A stretch of DNA of 64,000 nucleotides from an uncultured bacterium (GTDB lineage: Bacteria > Planctomycetota > JAJSAM01 > JAJVHW01). The translations under genes were made by a program, and so were the position numbers. Location: NCBI GenBank assembly GCA_937996235.1, contig CALKVK010000006.1:248001-312000 (forward strand), written 5' to 3'. Numbering within the stretch: the first letter of the stretch is position 1; every line of letters begins with the position of its first letter. This document shows positions 1-8,098 of the stretch, one piece after another. The notes beneath the pieces are model-generated. The model did not search any database and had not been told where the DNA came from. It saw only the letters and a program-made list of their open reading frames with translations.

Positions 1-1259
1 GCGACGACGTCGCCCCACATGCGCGCCGCGTCCGTGTAGTCCGCGGAGCGCCGCACGGTCGCCGCCGCGAGCGCGACCGCGGCGAGCGCGCACAGCCCCG
101 TGGCGAGGTTGCGGCGTGCGCCGTCTGCGAGCGGCAGCCGCGCGAGCGCGGCGCGCCCGGCGAGCACCACGAGCACGATGCACGCGGCGGACGCGACGTA
201 CGTGCGGTGCTCGACGAGCGCGTCGGCGATGGGGAAGACGCTCGACGTCGGCGCGAGCAGCAGGAAGAACGCGGCCGCCGGGAGGGCGAGCGGGCGCGCA
301 CGCCGCAGGAGGACCAGCGTCGCGAGGAGCGCGCCCCCGACGGCGAGCCACGCGGGCAACAGCACGTCCGCGTGGTCCGCCGCGCGCCACGCGCGGTCGA
401 ACACGAGGGGCGACGGCCAGAGCACGAGCCGCACGTACGTCGCGAGCGCCGGTCCCTGCGACAGCAGGTACGCGAGCGGCGCGGGCGCGCTGCCCCCCGG
501 GCGCACGAGCACGAAGCGCTCCGGGTTCGTGAGCAGCCACCACGCGGGCGCGAGCACGAACGGCGCGGCGTACGCCGCGTACAGCGCCGCGCGACGCGCG
601 AGCGGCGCACGCCACGCGCCGCAGACGAGGACCGCGTCGGCGACGTAGACGACGAGCGGAGCGGCGGCCGCGACCTCCTTGCAGCCGAGTCCCGCGTAGA
701 GGCACGCGACCGACGCCGCGAGCCACGCGCGCGGCCGGAGCGACGTGCCGTCGACGGCGTGCAGGAAGCACAGCAGCACGCCGAGCACCGCGAGGCCCGC
801 CATCAGCTCGGCGCGCTGGATCAGGTAGATCACGGCCTGCGAGTTCAGCGGGTGGACGACCCAGAGCAGCGCGCTCGCGAGCGCGACGGCGTCGGCCGAC
901 CGCGCGTCGAGCCCCGCGCGCGGCAGGCGCAGCGCGCGCCGCAGCACGCCGAAGAGCGCGAGCGCCGCGGCGACGTGCAGCGCGAGGTTCACGGCGTGGT
1001 ACGACCACGTCTCCGCGCCGCTCCACGCGCGGTTCAGCGCGAACGTCCAGAACGGCAGCGGACGGAACGTCTCGCCCATCGCGACCGTCGGCGGCCAGAG
1101 CACGTCGAGCGCGGCGTTCTCGACGATCCACGGCACGTCGTCGAACAGGAACACGCCACGGAACGAGGCGTGGTAGGCGAGCGCCGCGGCCAGTGTGAGG
1201 AGCAGCGCGGCGGCGCGCGGCGACCGGAGCGCGCCGGGCTCCTCAGCGCCGGCGGTCAC
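1..1259 (-). CDS. TMTC/PMT-like multi-pass membrane protein (3' end beyond window)
   Basis: About 419 residues are visible; the reading frame runs off the left edge, so the C-terminus is missing. The GTG start at 1259 lies 3 bp after the stop of the upstream gene, so the two look cotranscribed. The protein is a polytopic inner-membrane protein with many hydrophobic segments. Conserved-looking features are an acidic loop FDDVPWIV near residues 39-46, HPLNSQ at 136-141, a QR pair at 148-149, LAPTSSVFPI at 335-344 and EHRTY at 350-354. This arrangement is typical of the TMTC/DUF1736-like relatives of protein O-mannosyltransferases, which in bacteria usually end in TPR repeats; those would lie outside the window. 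The expected activity is glycosyl transfer from a lipid-linked donor, but no substrate can be inferred. The family call is good; the enzymatic role is inference. Confidence 0.75.
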   Translation of the reverse strand, partial: MTAGAEEPGALRSPRAAALLLTLAAALAYHASFRGVFLFDDVPWIVENAALDVLWPPTVAMGETFRPLPFWTFALNRAWSGAETWSYHAVNLALHVAAALALFGVLRRALRLPRAGLDARSADAVALASALLWVVHPLNSQAVIYLIQRAELMAGLAVLGVLLCFLHAVDGTSLRPRAWLAASVACLYAGLGCKEVAAAAPLVVYVADAVLVCGAWRAPLARRAALYAAYAAPFVLAPAWWLLTNPERFVLVRPGGSAPAPLAYLLSQGPALATYVRLVLWPSPLVFDRAWRAADHADVLLPAWLAVGGALLATLVLLRRARPLALPAAAFFLLLAPTSSVFPIADALVEHRTYVASAACIVLVVLAGRAALARLPLADGARRNLATGLCALAAVALAAATVRRSADYTDAARMWGDVV

Positions 1260-1262
1260 GCG

Positions 1263-2960
1263 TCACTTGTCCGGGAACGGTGCGAGCGCCTTGCCCGGCT
1301 CGGGGTCGTAGTCGGCGTTGTAGTCGTACGGCGGGTTCTGGCCGAAGTCGCCGGTGTGACGGAACGACGTCGTGCGGAACGCGGGCCGCGCGACCGCGAA
1401 CTCCGATGCCGGCACCACGAGCGCGATCGTGCGCCCCGAGATCACGGCCCGCGCCGCGCTCGCCTTCGCGACGAAGCCGCCGTTGCGCGCGTCCGTGACC
1501 TTCAGCTTCCAGCCGTTCCCGGGCGTGTACTCCAGCGAGTACCAGGTGTCGGTGCCCTGGTAGTAGTCGCCCGCGAACTGCGCCGACGCGACGTAGTTGT
1601 TCGACGCGTTGCCGTCGCCGTCGAACACGAAGCCGAACTGGTAGGAGTCGGAGGGGTGCGCCAGCGCGATCGTGGCTCCGTACGTCACCGCGATCACGAG
1701 CTCACGCCCGCCGGGGTCGGCGGCGGGGATCTCTGCGCAGACCGTCAGGCCGTTCGGGCCCATGCCGCAGGGGAAAGCGCCCGCGTCGAGTTGCGCGAGC
1801 TTCCCGATCGGCCCGATGTCGCGCAGCGCGCCGCTCGCGCGGTACTGCTGGTCCACGTTGGGCGTGGTGTTGTTGATCTGGATGTTGCGGTTGCTGTTGA
1901 AGGCCGAGCCGCCGATCGGCAGCTGGCGGAAGTCGAAGTCCTGCGAGAGAGTGCGGTCGTTCGTGCCGTCCACCTGGCGGAAGAGCAGGATCACATCGCG
2001 CAGCTCCTGGCGCTCGGGCGGCACGCACGGGTCGGGCACGCTCACCTGGCTGCACGGCGTGACGGCGAGGCCCGCACCGTTGCGCCCGTACGCGTACGTG
2101 TGCTGCGGGTCGACGATGGATGCGTCGAGCTGGTTGTAGAAGACGATGTCGTTGTACGCCTCCACCTGCGGCATCGCCGCGGTCTCCGATCCGAAGGCGA
2201 GCGAGACGCCCGCGGCGCGCGTGTCCTGACCCGCCACCTGCTTCGACGGCGGCGCCGCGAGCAGCGTGCGGAACGAGCCGTCGGAGACCGCGCTCGTCGC
2301 GATGATCTGCGACGCGGAGACGGGCACCGTCACCGAGCCGTCCCAAACCGGGATCGTGAAGTCCGGCGGATCGAACGCCACGTACGTGAAGTTCGCGCCG
2401 CCCGTGTTCGCGACGGTCGACTGCAGCTTCACCAGGGAGCGGTTCACGACGGCCGTGTTGGTCCGCCAGCCGTCGTGCAGCGTGAACGTGAACGTGTCGG
2501 CGGGGCCGTTGCTCCCGGGCAGGCGCGTCGCGAGTCCCGTGTTGCCGAACGCGAGGAGCGTGCTGTCCGTGGCCGCCTCCTCGTAGGCGTCCTGGATCAC
2601 CGACAGCGCCTGCCCGTGGAACTGCCCGACGGTCTCGAACACCTTGCCGAACGACGCGAGGCGCTGCTCGTCGGTCACCTTCGTGCCCGGCAGCGACGGG
2701 ACGCCCGAGAGCTGGTCGATGTTGCGCCCCGTCTTGAGCGCCTTCGTGAACGCGTTGATCGCCTTCGAGGCCTGCACGGCGGCATTGCGGATCTGCGAGA
2801 CCGCGCCCCGCGAGATGGCGCTCGCGCGCTTGCGCGCCGCCGCCTCGGCCTTCTTCTCGAGCGCGCTCGGCGGATCCGTGTTGGCGCGGCCCTCCGCCGC
2901 GTCGAGGGCGACGGCCGCGACGAAGCCGACGAGTGCAGCGGTGGCGATCCAGCGTCGCAT
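1263..2960 (-). CDS. Secreted protein of unknown function
   Basis: 565 residues. I place the start at the ATG at 2960 because a GGGAG ribosome-binding site lies just upstream and the N-terminus is then a clean signal peptide (MRRWIATAALVGF..., hydrophobic to about residue 22). After the signal comes a charged helical stretch rich in Ala/Lys/Arg (about 30-110), then a larger beta-rich part without a family I recognise. A DGDGNASNNY motif in the C-terminal third could be a calcium-binding loop and may belong to a carbohydrate-binding or DOMON-like beta-sandwich, but this is weak. Several isolated cysteines (PCSQ, DPC, FPC, VCAE) could form disulfides in the periplasm. It is followed 3 bp later by the TMTC-like gene and probably shares its transcript. 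Confidence 0.8.
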   Translation of the reverse strand: MRRWIATAALVGFVAAVALDAAEGRANTDPPSALEKKAEAAARKRASAISRGAVSQIRNAAVQASKAINAFTKALKTGRNIDQLSGVPSLPGTKVTDEQRLASFGKVFETVGQFHGQALSVIQDAYEEAATDSTLLAFGNTGLATRLPGSNGPADTFTFTLHDGWRTNTAVVNRSLVKLQSTVANTGGANFTYVAFDPPDFTIPVWDGSVTVPVSASQIIATSAVSDGSFRTLLAAPPSKQVAGQDTRAAGVSLAFGSETAAMPQVEAYNDIVFYNQLDASIVDPQHTYAYGRNGAGLAVTPCSQVSVPDPCVPPERQELRDVILLFRQVDGTNDRTLSQDFDFRQLPIGGSAFNSNRNIQINNTTPNVDQQYRASGALRDIGPIGKLAQLDAGAFPCGMGPNGLTVCAEIPAADPGGRELVIAVTYGATIALAHPSDSYQFGFVFDGDGNASNNYVASAQFAGDYYQGTDTWYSLEYTPGNGWKLKVTDARNGGFVAKASAARAVISGRTIALVVPASEFAVARPAFRTTSFRHTGDFGQNPPYDYNADYDPEPGKALAPFPDK

Positions 2961-3123
2961 CGTGACTCCCTTCCGCGCCGGGCGCGACGGCCCGGGCGTG
3001 GCGTCAGGATGACACAGACGCCGTCCGTACGGAAGCCGCCGCACGCGCGGCGCGCGCACCGCCCCGGAATCGCGCGGGGAGCCGCGGGCGTCCCGCGGCT
3101 CCCCGGAGTGGACGCCGTCCGTG

Positions 3124-4137
3124 CTACTCGGCGGAGAGGATCTGCTCGATCACCTGCCGGAAGCGCGGATCCTCGATGCCCAGCTCCTTCGCCTTGCCGG
3201 CCAGGAACTTCGCGGTCTCGAGGTCCTCGGTGACCTTCCACGCCCAGTAGGCGCCGTTGACGAGGATGCGCTGCGCGCGCTCCTTGTCCTGGATGGCGAA
3301 GGCCGCGAGGGCCTTGATCGCCGGCACCGCGGCGGCCACGTCCTCCTTCGACGCGACCGACTGGCACTGCGCCTCGACGGCCTGCTCGAGCAGCCCCTTC
3401 TCGTTCTTCGGGTCGAGCTCGGTCGCGAGCTTGCGCTCCGCGTCGCCCGCGTGGCCGCTCTTGAAGAGCGCGACGACGGCGCGCTCGCGCAGACCGAGAG
3501 TGCCGTCCTTGTCGAGCGTGACCGCCACGCGGACGCCCTCGGCGAGCTTCGCGCCCCAGGCCTTCTCCGGGTCGAGCGCCGCCAGCTCGTCGATGGCCTT
3601 GCCGAGCAGCGCGACCTGCTCGTCGCCCGTCGCCGCCTGGATCGCCGCGACCGACTTGATCGCCGCCTCGAGGCCGGGGCGGCCGGCCGACCGCAGCTCG
3701 CCCATGTGCGTGACGTACGCCTCGGGCCCGCCCGGCTGGTAGCCGGTGCGGCCGAACACGTCGCCGTCGGCCGTCATCAGCAGCACGGTCGGGTAGCCCT
3801 GGACGCCGTACTTCTTCGCGAGCTCCGCGTTGCGCTCGGGATTCGGCACGCGGGCCTTGACCTCGGGCGCGTTCGGGAAGTCGAGCGCCACCAGCACGTA
3901 GTCCTTCTTCGCGCTCGAGAGGAACGCCTCGTGCTCGAACACCTCGCCGTGGAGCTTGATGCACCACCCGCACCAGTCGGAGCCGGTGAAGTCGACGAGC
4001 AGGTCCTTGTGCTCGGCGCGGGCCTGCGCGACGGCCTTGTCGAAGTCGCCGACCCAGTCGCCGACGTCGTCGGCCAGGGCGCGTCCGGGGAACAGGAGGG
4101 CCGCGCCGAACGCGACCGGGAGGAGCACTCGCTTCAT
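3124..4137 (-). CDS. Periplasmic thioredoxin-fold protein
   Basis: 337 residues. The ATG at 4137 gives a signal peptide (MKRVLLPVAFGAALLFPGRALA) and has a GAGG site about 12 nt upstream, so it is preferred to an in-frame start 30 nt earlier. The thioredoxin domain occupies about residues 30-150 and has the active-site motif WCGWC, with Cys56 and Cys59, plus the cis-Pro region GVQGYPTVLL. The spacing and the W-C-x-W-C form resemble the DUF255/thioredoxin_7 group used for redox control of exported proteins. The C-terminal 180 residues are helical and alanine-rich without a named domain; they may be a protein-binding extension. It probably acts in the periplasm as a disulfide reductase or oxidase; the partner is unknown. 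Confidence 0.85.
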   Translation of the reverse strand: MKRVLLPVAFGAALLFPGRALADDVGDWVGDFDKAVAQARAEHKDLLVDFTGSDWCGWCIKLHGEVFEHEAFLSSAKKDYVLVALDFPNAPEVKARVPNPERNAELAKKYGVQGYPTVLLMTADGDVFGRTGYQPGGPEAYVTHMGELRSAGRPGLEAAIKSVAAIQAATGDEQVALLGKAIDELAALDPEKAWGAKLAEGVRVAVTLDKDGTLGLRERAVVALFKSGHAGDAERKLATELDPKNEKGLLEQAVEAQCQSVASKEDVAAAVPAIKALAAFAIQDKERAQRILVNGAYWAWKVTEDLETAKFLAGKAKELGIEDPRFRQVIEQILSAE

Positions 4138-4314
4138 CGATCTGACCTCGTGGATGCGGACGCTCACCGCGGCGTGCGCCCCCCGACTCCGGGGGGCCGT
4201 CGGCGTCGCGGCAGACGGTCCGGTGGTCCGCGGTGCGCTCGCGGCGCGCCGAAGACGTACCCGCTGGAACGGCGGGCGTGCGCGGCATGTTCCCCCGCGC
4301 CGGGCCGCGCGCCG

Positions 4315-4689
4315 TCAGAACACCGGGCCGCCGTACGCCCCGCCGCACTCGGCCGCGAGCCGTGCGAGCTGCGCGAGCGCTGCGCCGTCGGCCGCCTCGG
4401 CCGGAGCCTGGAGCAGCACGCCCTCGACCCGGAACCCGCGCTCGCCGAGTGTCTCGATGCGCAGCTCGGTGAGTCCGAGGTCCGCCAGCGCGCGAGCCAG
4501 CTCGACCGCGTCCGTGTGCTCGCCCGCGGCGAAGGGGTGACGCACCCGCACGGGCGTCATGGCCGAGGCTCCCGACAGCACCCAGGTGTCGAGGCGCGCG
4601 TCTGCGGCGAGCGCGAGCGTCTCGATCGCGTCGGCGAGGTCGGCCTCGTCCCACGGCGGGTCGTCGTCGGCGGCGTCCGATGGCGGCAT
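4315..4689 (-). CDS. RraB-like small protein
   Basis: 124 residues, acidic N-terminus. The middle and end follow the pattern of RraB (regulator of ribonuclease activity B, PF06877): an amphipathic helix with paired Ala/Leu (DAVELARALADLG), a beta strand, a second helix (LAQLARLAAECGG) and a terminal Y-G-G in place of the family's usual Y-D-G-W. The similarity is by eye and modest, so a different ferredoxin-like fold is possible. If it is RraB-like it would bind RNase E or modulate RNA decay in the cytoplasm. It is transcribed divergently from the AlkD-like gene. The hexamer TAACCC sits 6 nt before its ATG and there is no Shine-Dalgarno, so the mRNA is probably leaderless. Confidence 0.6.
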   Translation of the reverse strand: MPPSDAADDDPPWDEADLADAIETLALAADARLDTWVLSGASAMTPVRVRHPFAAGEHTDAVELARALADLGLTELRIETLGERGFRVEGVLLQAPAEAADGAALAQLARLAAECGGAYGGPVF

Positions 4690-4695
4690 GGGGCC

Positions 4696-4705
4696 GGGTT
4701 AGCAT
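4696..4705. promoter_or_regulatory. Overlapping divergent -10 elements, leaderless type
   Basis: On the plus strand TAGCAT (4700-4705) lies 7 nt before the ATG at 4713. On the minus strand TAACCC (complement of 4696-4701) lies 6 nt before the ATG at 4689. Neither gene has a Shine-Dalgarno. The two hexamers overlap by 2 bp, so the two promoters should compete for polymerase. The alternative plus-strand ATG at 4704 falls inside the hexamer, which argues against it as the start. Confidence 0.4.
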
Positions 4706-4712
4706 GGCGCCC

Positions 4713-5444
4713 ATGGATCTCGCCACGACACTTGCGACGCTCGAGGCCGAGGGGACCGAGCAGAACCGGAAGGTCTACGCCCGCCACGGGGCGGAGGCGC
4801 CGCTCTACGGCGTCAGCTTCGCGGTGCTGAACAAGCTCGCGAAGAAGCTGCGCGGCCGGCACGACCTCGCGCTCGGGCTGTGGGCGACCGGCAACAGCGA
4901 CGCGCGCATCCTCGCGGCGATGATCGACGACCCCGAGCAGGCCACGTCGAAGCAGCTCGACACGTGGGCGCGCGAGGCGCGCGGGTACGGCCTCGTCGAC
5001 TACGTCGCCGCGCTCACGGCGCGCAGTCCGCACGCGGTCGAGCTGGCCGAGAAGTGGCGCACGGCGAAGCAGGAGTACGTCGCCCGCGCCGGCTGGGTCA
5101 CGCTCGCGCGTCTCGCGCTCACCGACACGCAGCTCCCCGACGCCTGGTTCGAGGAGCGGCTCGCCGTGCTCGAGTCGAGCGTGCACGAGCAGCCGAACCG
5201 CACGCGCGAGGGCATGAACCACGCGCTCATCTCGTTCGGCGGCCGCAGCCCCGGACTCCGCAAGGCGGCGCTCGCGGCGTCGAAGCGCATCGGGACGATC
5301 CACGTGGACCACGGCGAGACGGGCTGCAAGACGCCGCCGGTGGCGCCCTACATCGAGAAGATGTGGTCCCACGCGACATCGAAGGGCTTCGCCACCCCGG
5401 CCGAGCAGGAGCGCGGCCGCGCCGGCAAGGGCTGCGCGCGCTGA
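4713..5444 (+). CDS. DNA alkylation repair protein, AlkD family
   Basis: 243 residues from the ATG at 4713. It matches the DNA alkylation repair family (PF08713, AlkC/AlkD HEAT-like repeats): an N-terminal YGVSFAVLNKLAKKL helix after the first 30 residues, then repeated helix pairs, then WARGYGLVDY-type and KAAL/AASK motifs. The C-terminus carries HGETGCKTPPVAPYI, a segment I associate with the group that includes YdeN/DUF-type AlkD homologues. AlkD glycosylases remove bulky or positively charged alkyl bases such as 3-methyladenine without base flipping. It is cytoplasmic and monocistronic; no adaptive-response partner (ada, alkB) is near. An intergenic stretch with a GC hairpin follows the stop. 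Confidence 0.85.
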   Translation: MDLATTLATLEAEGTEQNRKVYARHGAEAPLYGVSFAVLNKLAKKLRGRHDLALGLWATGNSDARILAAMIDDPEQATSKQLDTWAREARGYGLVDYVAALTARSPHAVELAEKWRTAKQEYVARAGWVTLARLALTDTQLPDAWFEERLAVLESSVHEQPNRTREGMNHALISFGGRSPGLRKAALAASKRIGTIHVDHGETGCKTPPVAPYIEKMWSHATSKGFATPAEQERGRAGKGCAR

Positions 5445-5616
5445 CCGCGGAGCGCCGCGCCGGTCGCGTGACGCCCCTCGCGCGGGGGCCGGCTGCGGCC
5501 GATCCATGGGGCATCGACACCACCCCGGCGTCCGGCCGGTACCATGCCCGACGCGCCGTCCCCCGCAGCGGGGCGGTGTCCACGCACGGCGCGCCCCGGC
5601 ACGCCAAGGAGTCTCG
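5445..5616 (+). other. Intergenic region with GC hairpin and candidate promoter
   Basis: This spacer carries a hairpin GCCCC-TCGCGC-GGGGGC (about 5472-5488) that could end the upstream AlkD-like transcript. It also carries TACCAT at about 5541-5546, a possible -10 for the next gene with a leader of roughly 65 nt. No open frame here looks real. Confidence 0.35.
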
Positions 5617-8076
5617 ATGACCGCCGCCCCCGGCAGCTCCGGTCCAGCCCTCGCCGCGGCCCTCGCCCTCTTCGGCGTCGCCCTGCCCGCTGTGGCCGCC
5701 GTGGACGTGCCCGTCGGCAACGGCAACCGCGTGCTCGGGACGCTGCGCCCGGCCGACGAGGTCGAGACCTTCCGCGTGCGGCTCCCGGCGGGCGCGCTGC
5801 TCAAACTGAAGGCCAAGGGGCGCGCGCTGGCCAAGGGCGGCACTCCGCCGGCCCTCGCGTTGCGCGTCCTCGACGCCACGGACACCTACATCGGCGCCGG
5901 CACGCTGCGCCGCACGGGTCGCAGCGGCTACTCCGGAACGGTGCGTGCCACGGAGACCGGCGAGTACAAGGTGCAGGTCGTCGGCGACGGCGTGAACGTC
6001 GGCGACTACCAGCTCACCGTGAAGTGGAAGAGCCCGACGCGGCGCACCTTCCAGCACACCGACGGCGGGCCCGGCGACGGCAGCACGTTCGACTTCCCCG
6101 TCGAGGCCGGCTCCGCCGTGTCCGTGAGCGTGACGCCCACGAAGGGCTCCGCCGCCGACCCGGCCGTGGACCGTTTCGACGGGCCGGGTCTGTTCACGCG
6201 CACGGTCGATCCGCCGGCGCGCAAGGTGAAGAACGTGGTCGTGCCCGAGTTCGGCACGACCCGGCTCTCCACCCACGGCGGCGGCGAGTACGCGGGCGTG
6301 GTCACCGTGAAGCAGCCGAAGGCCGAGAAGCGCCTGCTGCGCTTCGACGAGCGCACGCTCGGCCGCGACACCGCGAACGGCGGCGACCTGGCGTTCGGGC
6401 AGATCGTCGGTTCCGGCGGCGGCGTCGTGGGGATCGGCGACGACCTCTCCGACCTGCTCGGCGGGTCGTCCGTCAACGTGCCCGCGGGGGCGCTCGGCGG
6501 TCCGACGTCGCTCTACCTCGGCACCGCCGCGCCGTTCCCGGCCCCGGGCGGCGGCGCTGCGCCCGCCGGCCCGACCGTCTTCTTCGGCCCCGAGGGGCTG
6601 CAGTTCTCGGTGCCGGCGACCGTGACGATCCCGTTCGACGCCGCCAAGTTCGCCGGCAGCGCGGACGAGCTGCGCGTGTTCACGCGCGACGCCGACGGCA
6701 ACGTCAGCGAGATCACGGAGTTCACGCTCGACCTCGACGCCGGCACGTGCAGCTTCCAGACGAGCCACTTCAGCTCGTTCCGCGTGTTCGTGCCGCGCGG
6801 CCCGCGCCCGGTGCGCGGCGACTTCGACCACGACGGCTTCGGCGACTTCGTGCTGCGTCATCCGGGAGCCGCCGGCGGCCTCGGGCGGGTCGAGATCTAT
6901 CGCGGTGGTGTGGCCGCCGATGCGTTCCCGGTCCTGCGCCTGTTCGACGCGCAGCCGCCCTACGGCGCGTACGGCGAGAGCATCGAGGCCGGCGACCTGA
7001 ACGACGACGGGTTCGAGGACCTGATCGTCGGCGCGCCCGAGCTGAGCGGCGCGGTGTTCGTCTTCTTCGGTCCGTTCGCGCAGACCGAGACGCGCACGTT
7101 CACGGGCGACATCGTGATCAGCCCGCAGACCGGGGACTTCGGGCTGGGAGTGCGCCTCGCCGTCGCCGACGTCAACGGTGACTCCGTGGACGACCTGATC
7201 GTCGGCGCCGAGGGCAGCTCCACGGGGCAGCGCGGCGCCGGCGCGGCATACGTGTTCTTCGGCAGCACCGACCTGACGTCGCGCTCGACCGCGTTCGCGG
7301 ACGTGCTGCTCTCCGGTCGCGCGAGCGGCGACGGCTTCGGCGCCTCCGTGACCGCGGCCGACTTCGACGGTGACGGTGTCGCCGACGTCGCGGTCGGTTC
7401 CGACGAGTTCGGCCGCGGCGGGAACGGTGCGGTCGACGTGTTCCAGGGCGGTCCCGGGTTCTCGTCCACCAACACGCGGCACTCGATCGCGTCGCTCGGC
7501 GGCGCGAACGTGAACGACGTCTTCGGTCTCGAGATCGCCGCCGGCGAGGTCACCGGCGACGGGCGTGCGGACCTGGTCGTCGCGGCGGCCGGCTCCGACG
7601 CGGCCGCGACCGACGCAGGCGCCGTCTCCGTGCACTCAGGGGCGGCGCTGAACGGAACGGCGATCACGCTCACGGGCGAGAGCACGAACGACGACTTCGG
7701 CTTCAACGTGCAGGTGGGGGATGTCGACGGAGACGGCACGCCGGACGTCGTCGCCTCCGCCGATGCCGCGCGCGGCCGCCGCGGCGCCGTCTACGTTTTC
7801 AAGGGTGGCAGCGGTCTCGCGTCGAAGGGCGCGGCTGCGGCCGACGTCATCCTCGTGGGCAGAGCAGCGAACGACTCGCTCGGCGTGCTCCAGCCGCTGT
7901 GGGACGTCACCGGCGACGGCGTCGCCGATCTCGTGCTGTACGCGCCCGACGCGAACAACGCCAGCGGCGTCGTCTACATCGTGCCGGGCGGCGCGGGCCT
8001 CGCGAGCGGCGATGCCTCGCAGATCGCCGTCTTCATCGCCGGCGGCGAGCCGGGGACGCATCTCGGCCGCCGCTGA
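5617..8076 (+). CDS. Secreted ZU5-like / FG-GAP repeat surface protein
   Basis: 819 residues. The ATG at 5617 has a strong AAGGAG site and starts a signal peptide (hydrophobic to about residue 28, AVAAVDV). Residues about 30-190 form an N-terminal beta domain like bacterial pre-peptidase domains. Residues about 260-390 resemble a ZU5 domain (NVPAGAL..., FFGPEGLQFSVP..., ending SHFSSFRVF). The rest is a run of about seven FG-GAP/integrin-alpha-like blades with calcium loops such as DFDHDGFGD, DLNDDGFED, DVNGDSVDD, DFDGDGVAD, DVDGDGTPD and DVTGDGVAD, each followed by a GAVYVF-type strand. This predicts a seven-bladed calcium-binding beta-propeller exposed outside the cell. No catalytic motif was seen; adhesion or matrix binding is the likely role by analogy only. 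Confidence 0.88.
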   Translation: MTAAPGSSGPALAAALALFGVALPAVAAVDVPVGNGNRVLGTLRPADEVETFRVRLPAGALLKLKAKGRALAKGGTPPALALRVLDATDTYIGAGTLRRTGRSGYSGTVRATETGEYKVQVVGDGVNVGDYQLTVKWKSPTRRTFQHTDGGPGDGSTFDFPVEAGSAVSVSVTPTKGSAADPAVDRFDGPGLFTRTVDPPARKVKNVVVPEFGTTRLSTHGGGEYAGVVTVKQPKAEKRLLRFDERTLGRDTANGGDLAFGQIVGSGGGVVGIGDDLSDLLGGSSVNVPAGALGGPTSLYLGTAAPFPAPGGGAAPAGPTVFFGPEGLQFSVPATVTIPFDAAKFAGSADELRVFTRDADGNVSEITEFTLDLDAGTCSFQTSHFSSFRVFVPRGPRPVRGDFDHDGFGDFVLRHPGAAGGLGRVEIYRGGVAADAFPVLRLFDAQPPYGAYGESIEAGDLNDDGFEDLIVGAPELSGAVFVFFGPFAQTETRTFTGDIVISPQTGDFGLGVRLAVADVNGDSVDDLIVGAEGSSTGQRGAGAAYVFFGSTDLTSRSTAFADVLLSGRASGDGFGASVTAADFDGDGVADVAVGSDEFGRGGNGAVDVFQGGPGFSSTNTRHSIASLGGANVNDVFGLEIAAGEVTGDGRADLVVAAAGSDAAATDAGAVSVHSGAALNGTAITLTGESTNDDFGFNVQVGDVDGDGTPDVVASADAARGRRGAVYVFKGGSGLASKGAAAADVILVGRAANDSLGVLQPLWDVTGDGVADLVLYAPDANNASGVVYIVPGGAGLASGDASQIAVFIAGGEPGTHLGRR

Positions 8077-8098
8077 GGCGCGCGGCCGCGGAGGGATC

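Noticed and set aside
207..3233. Long open frames on the strand opposite real genes in many places, some over 1000 codons
   Set aside because: The strong GC bias removes stops in the other frames. These frames are Arg/Ala/Pro-rich low complexity with no family match, while the opposite strand encodes recognisable proteins.
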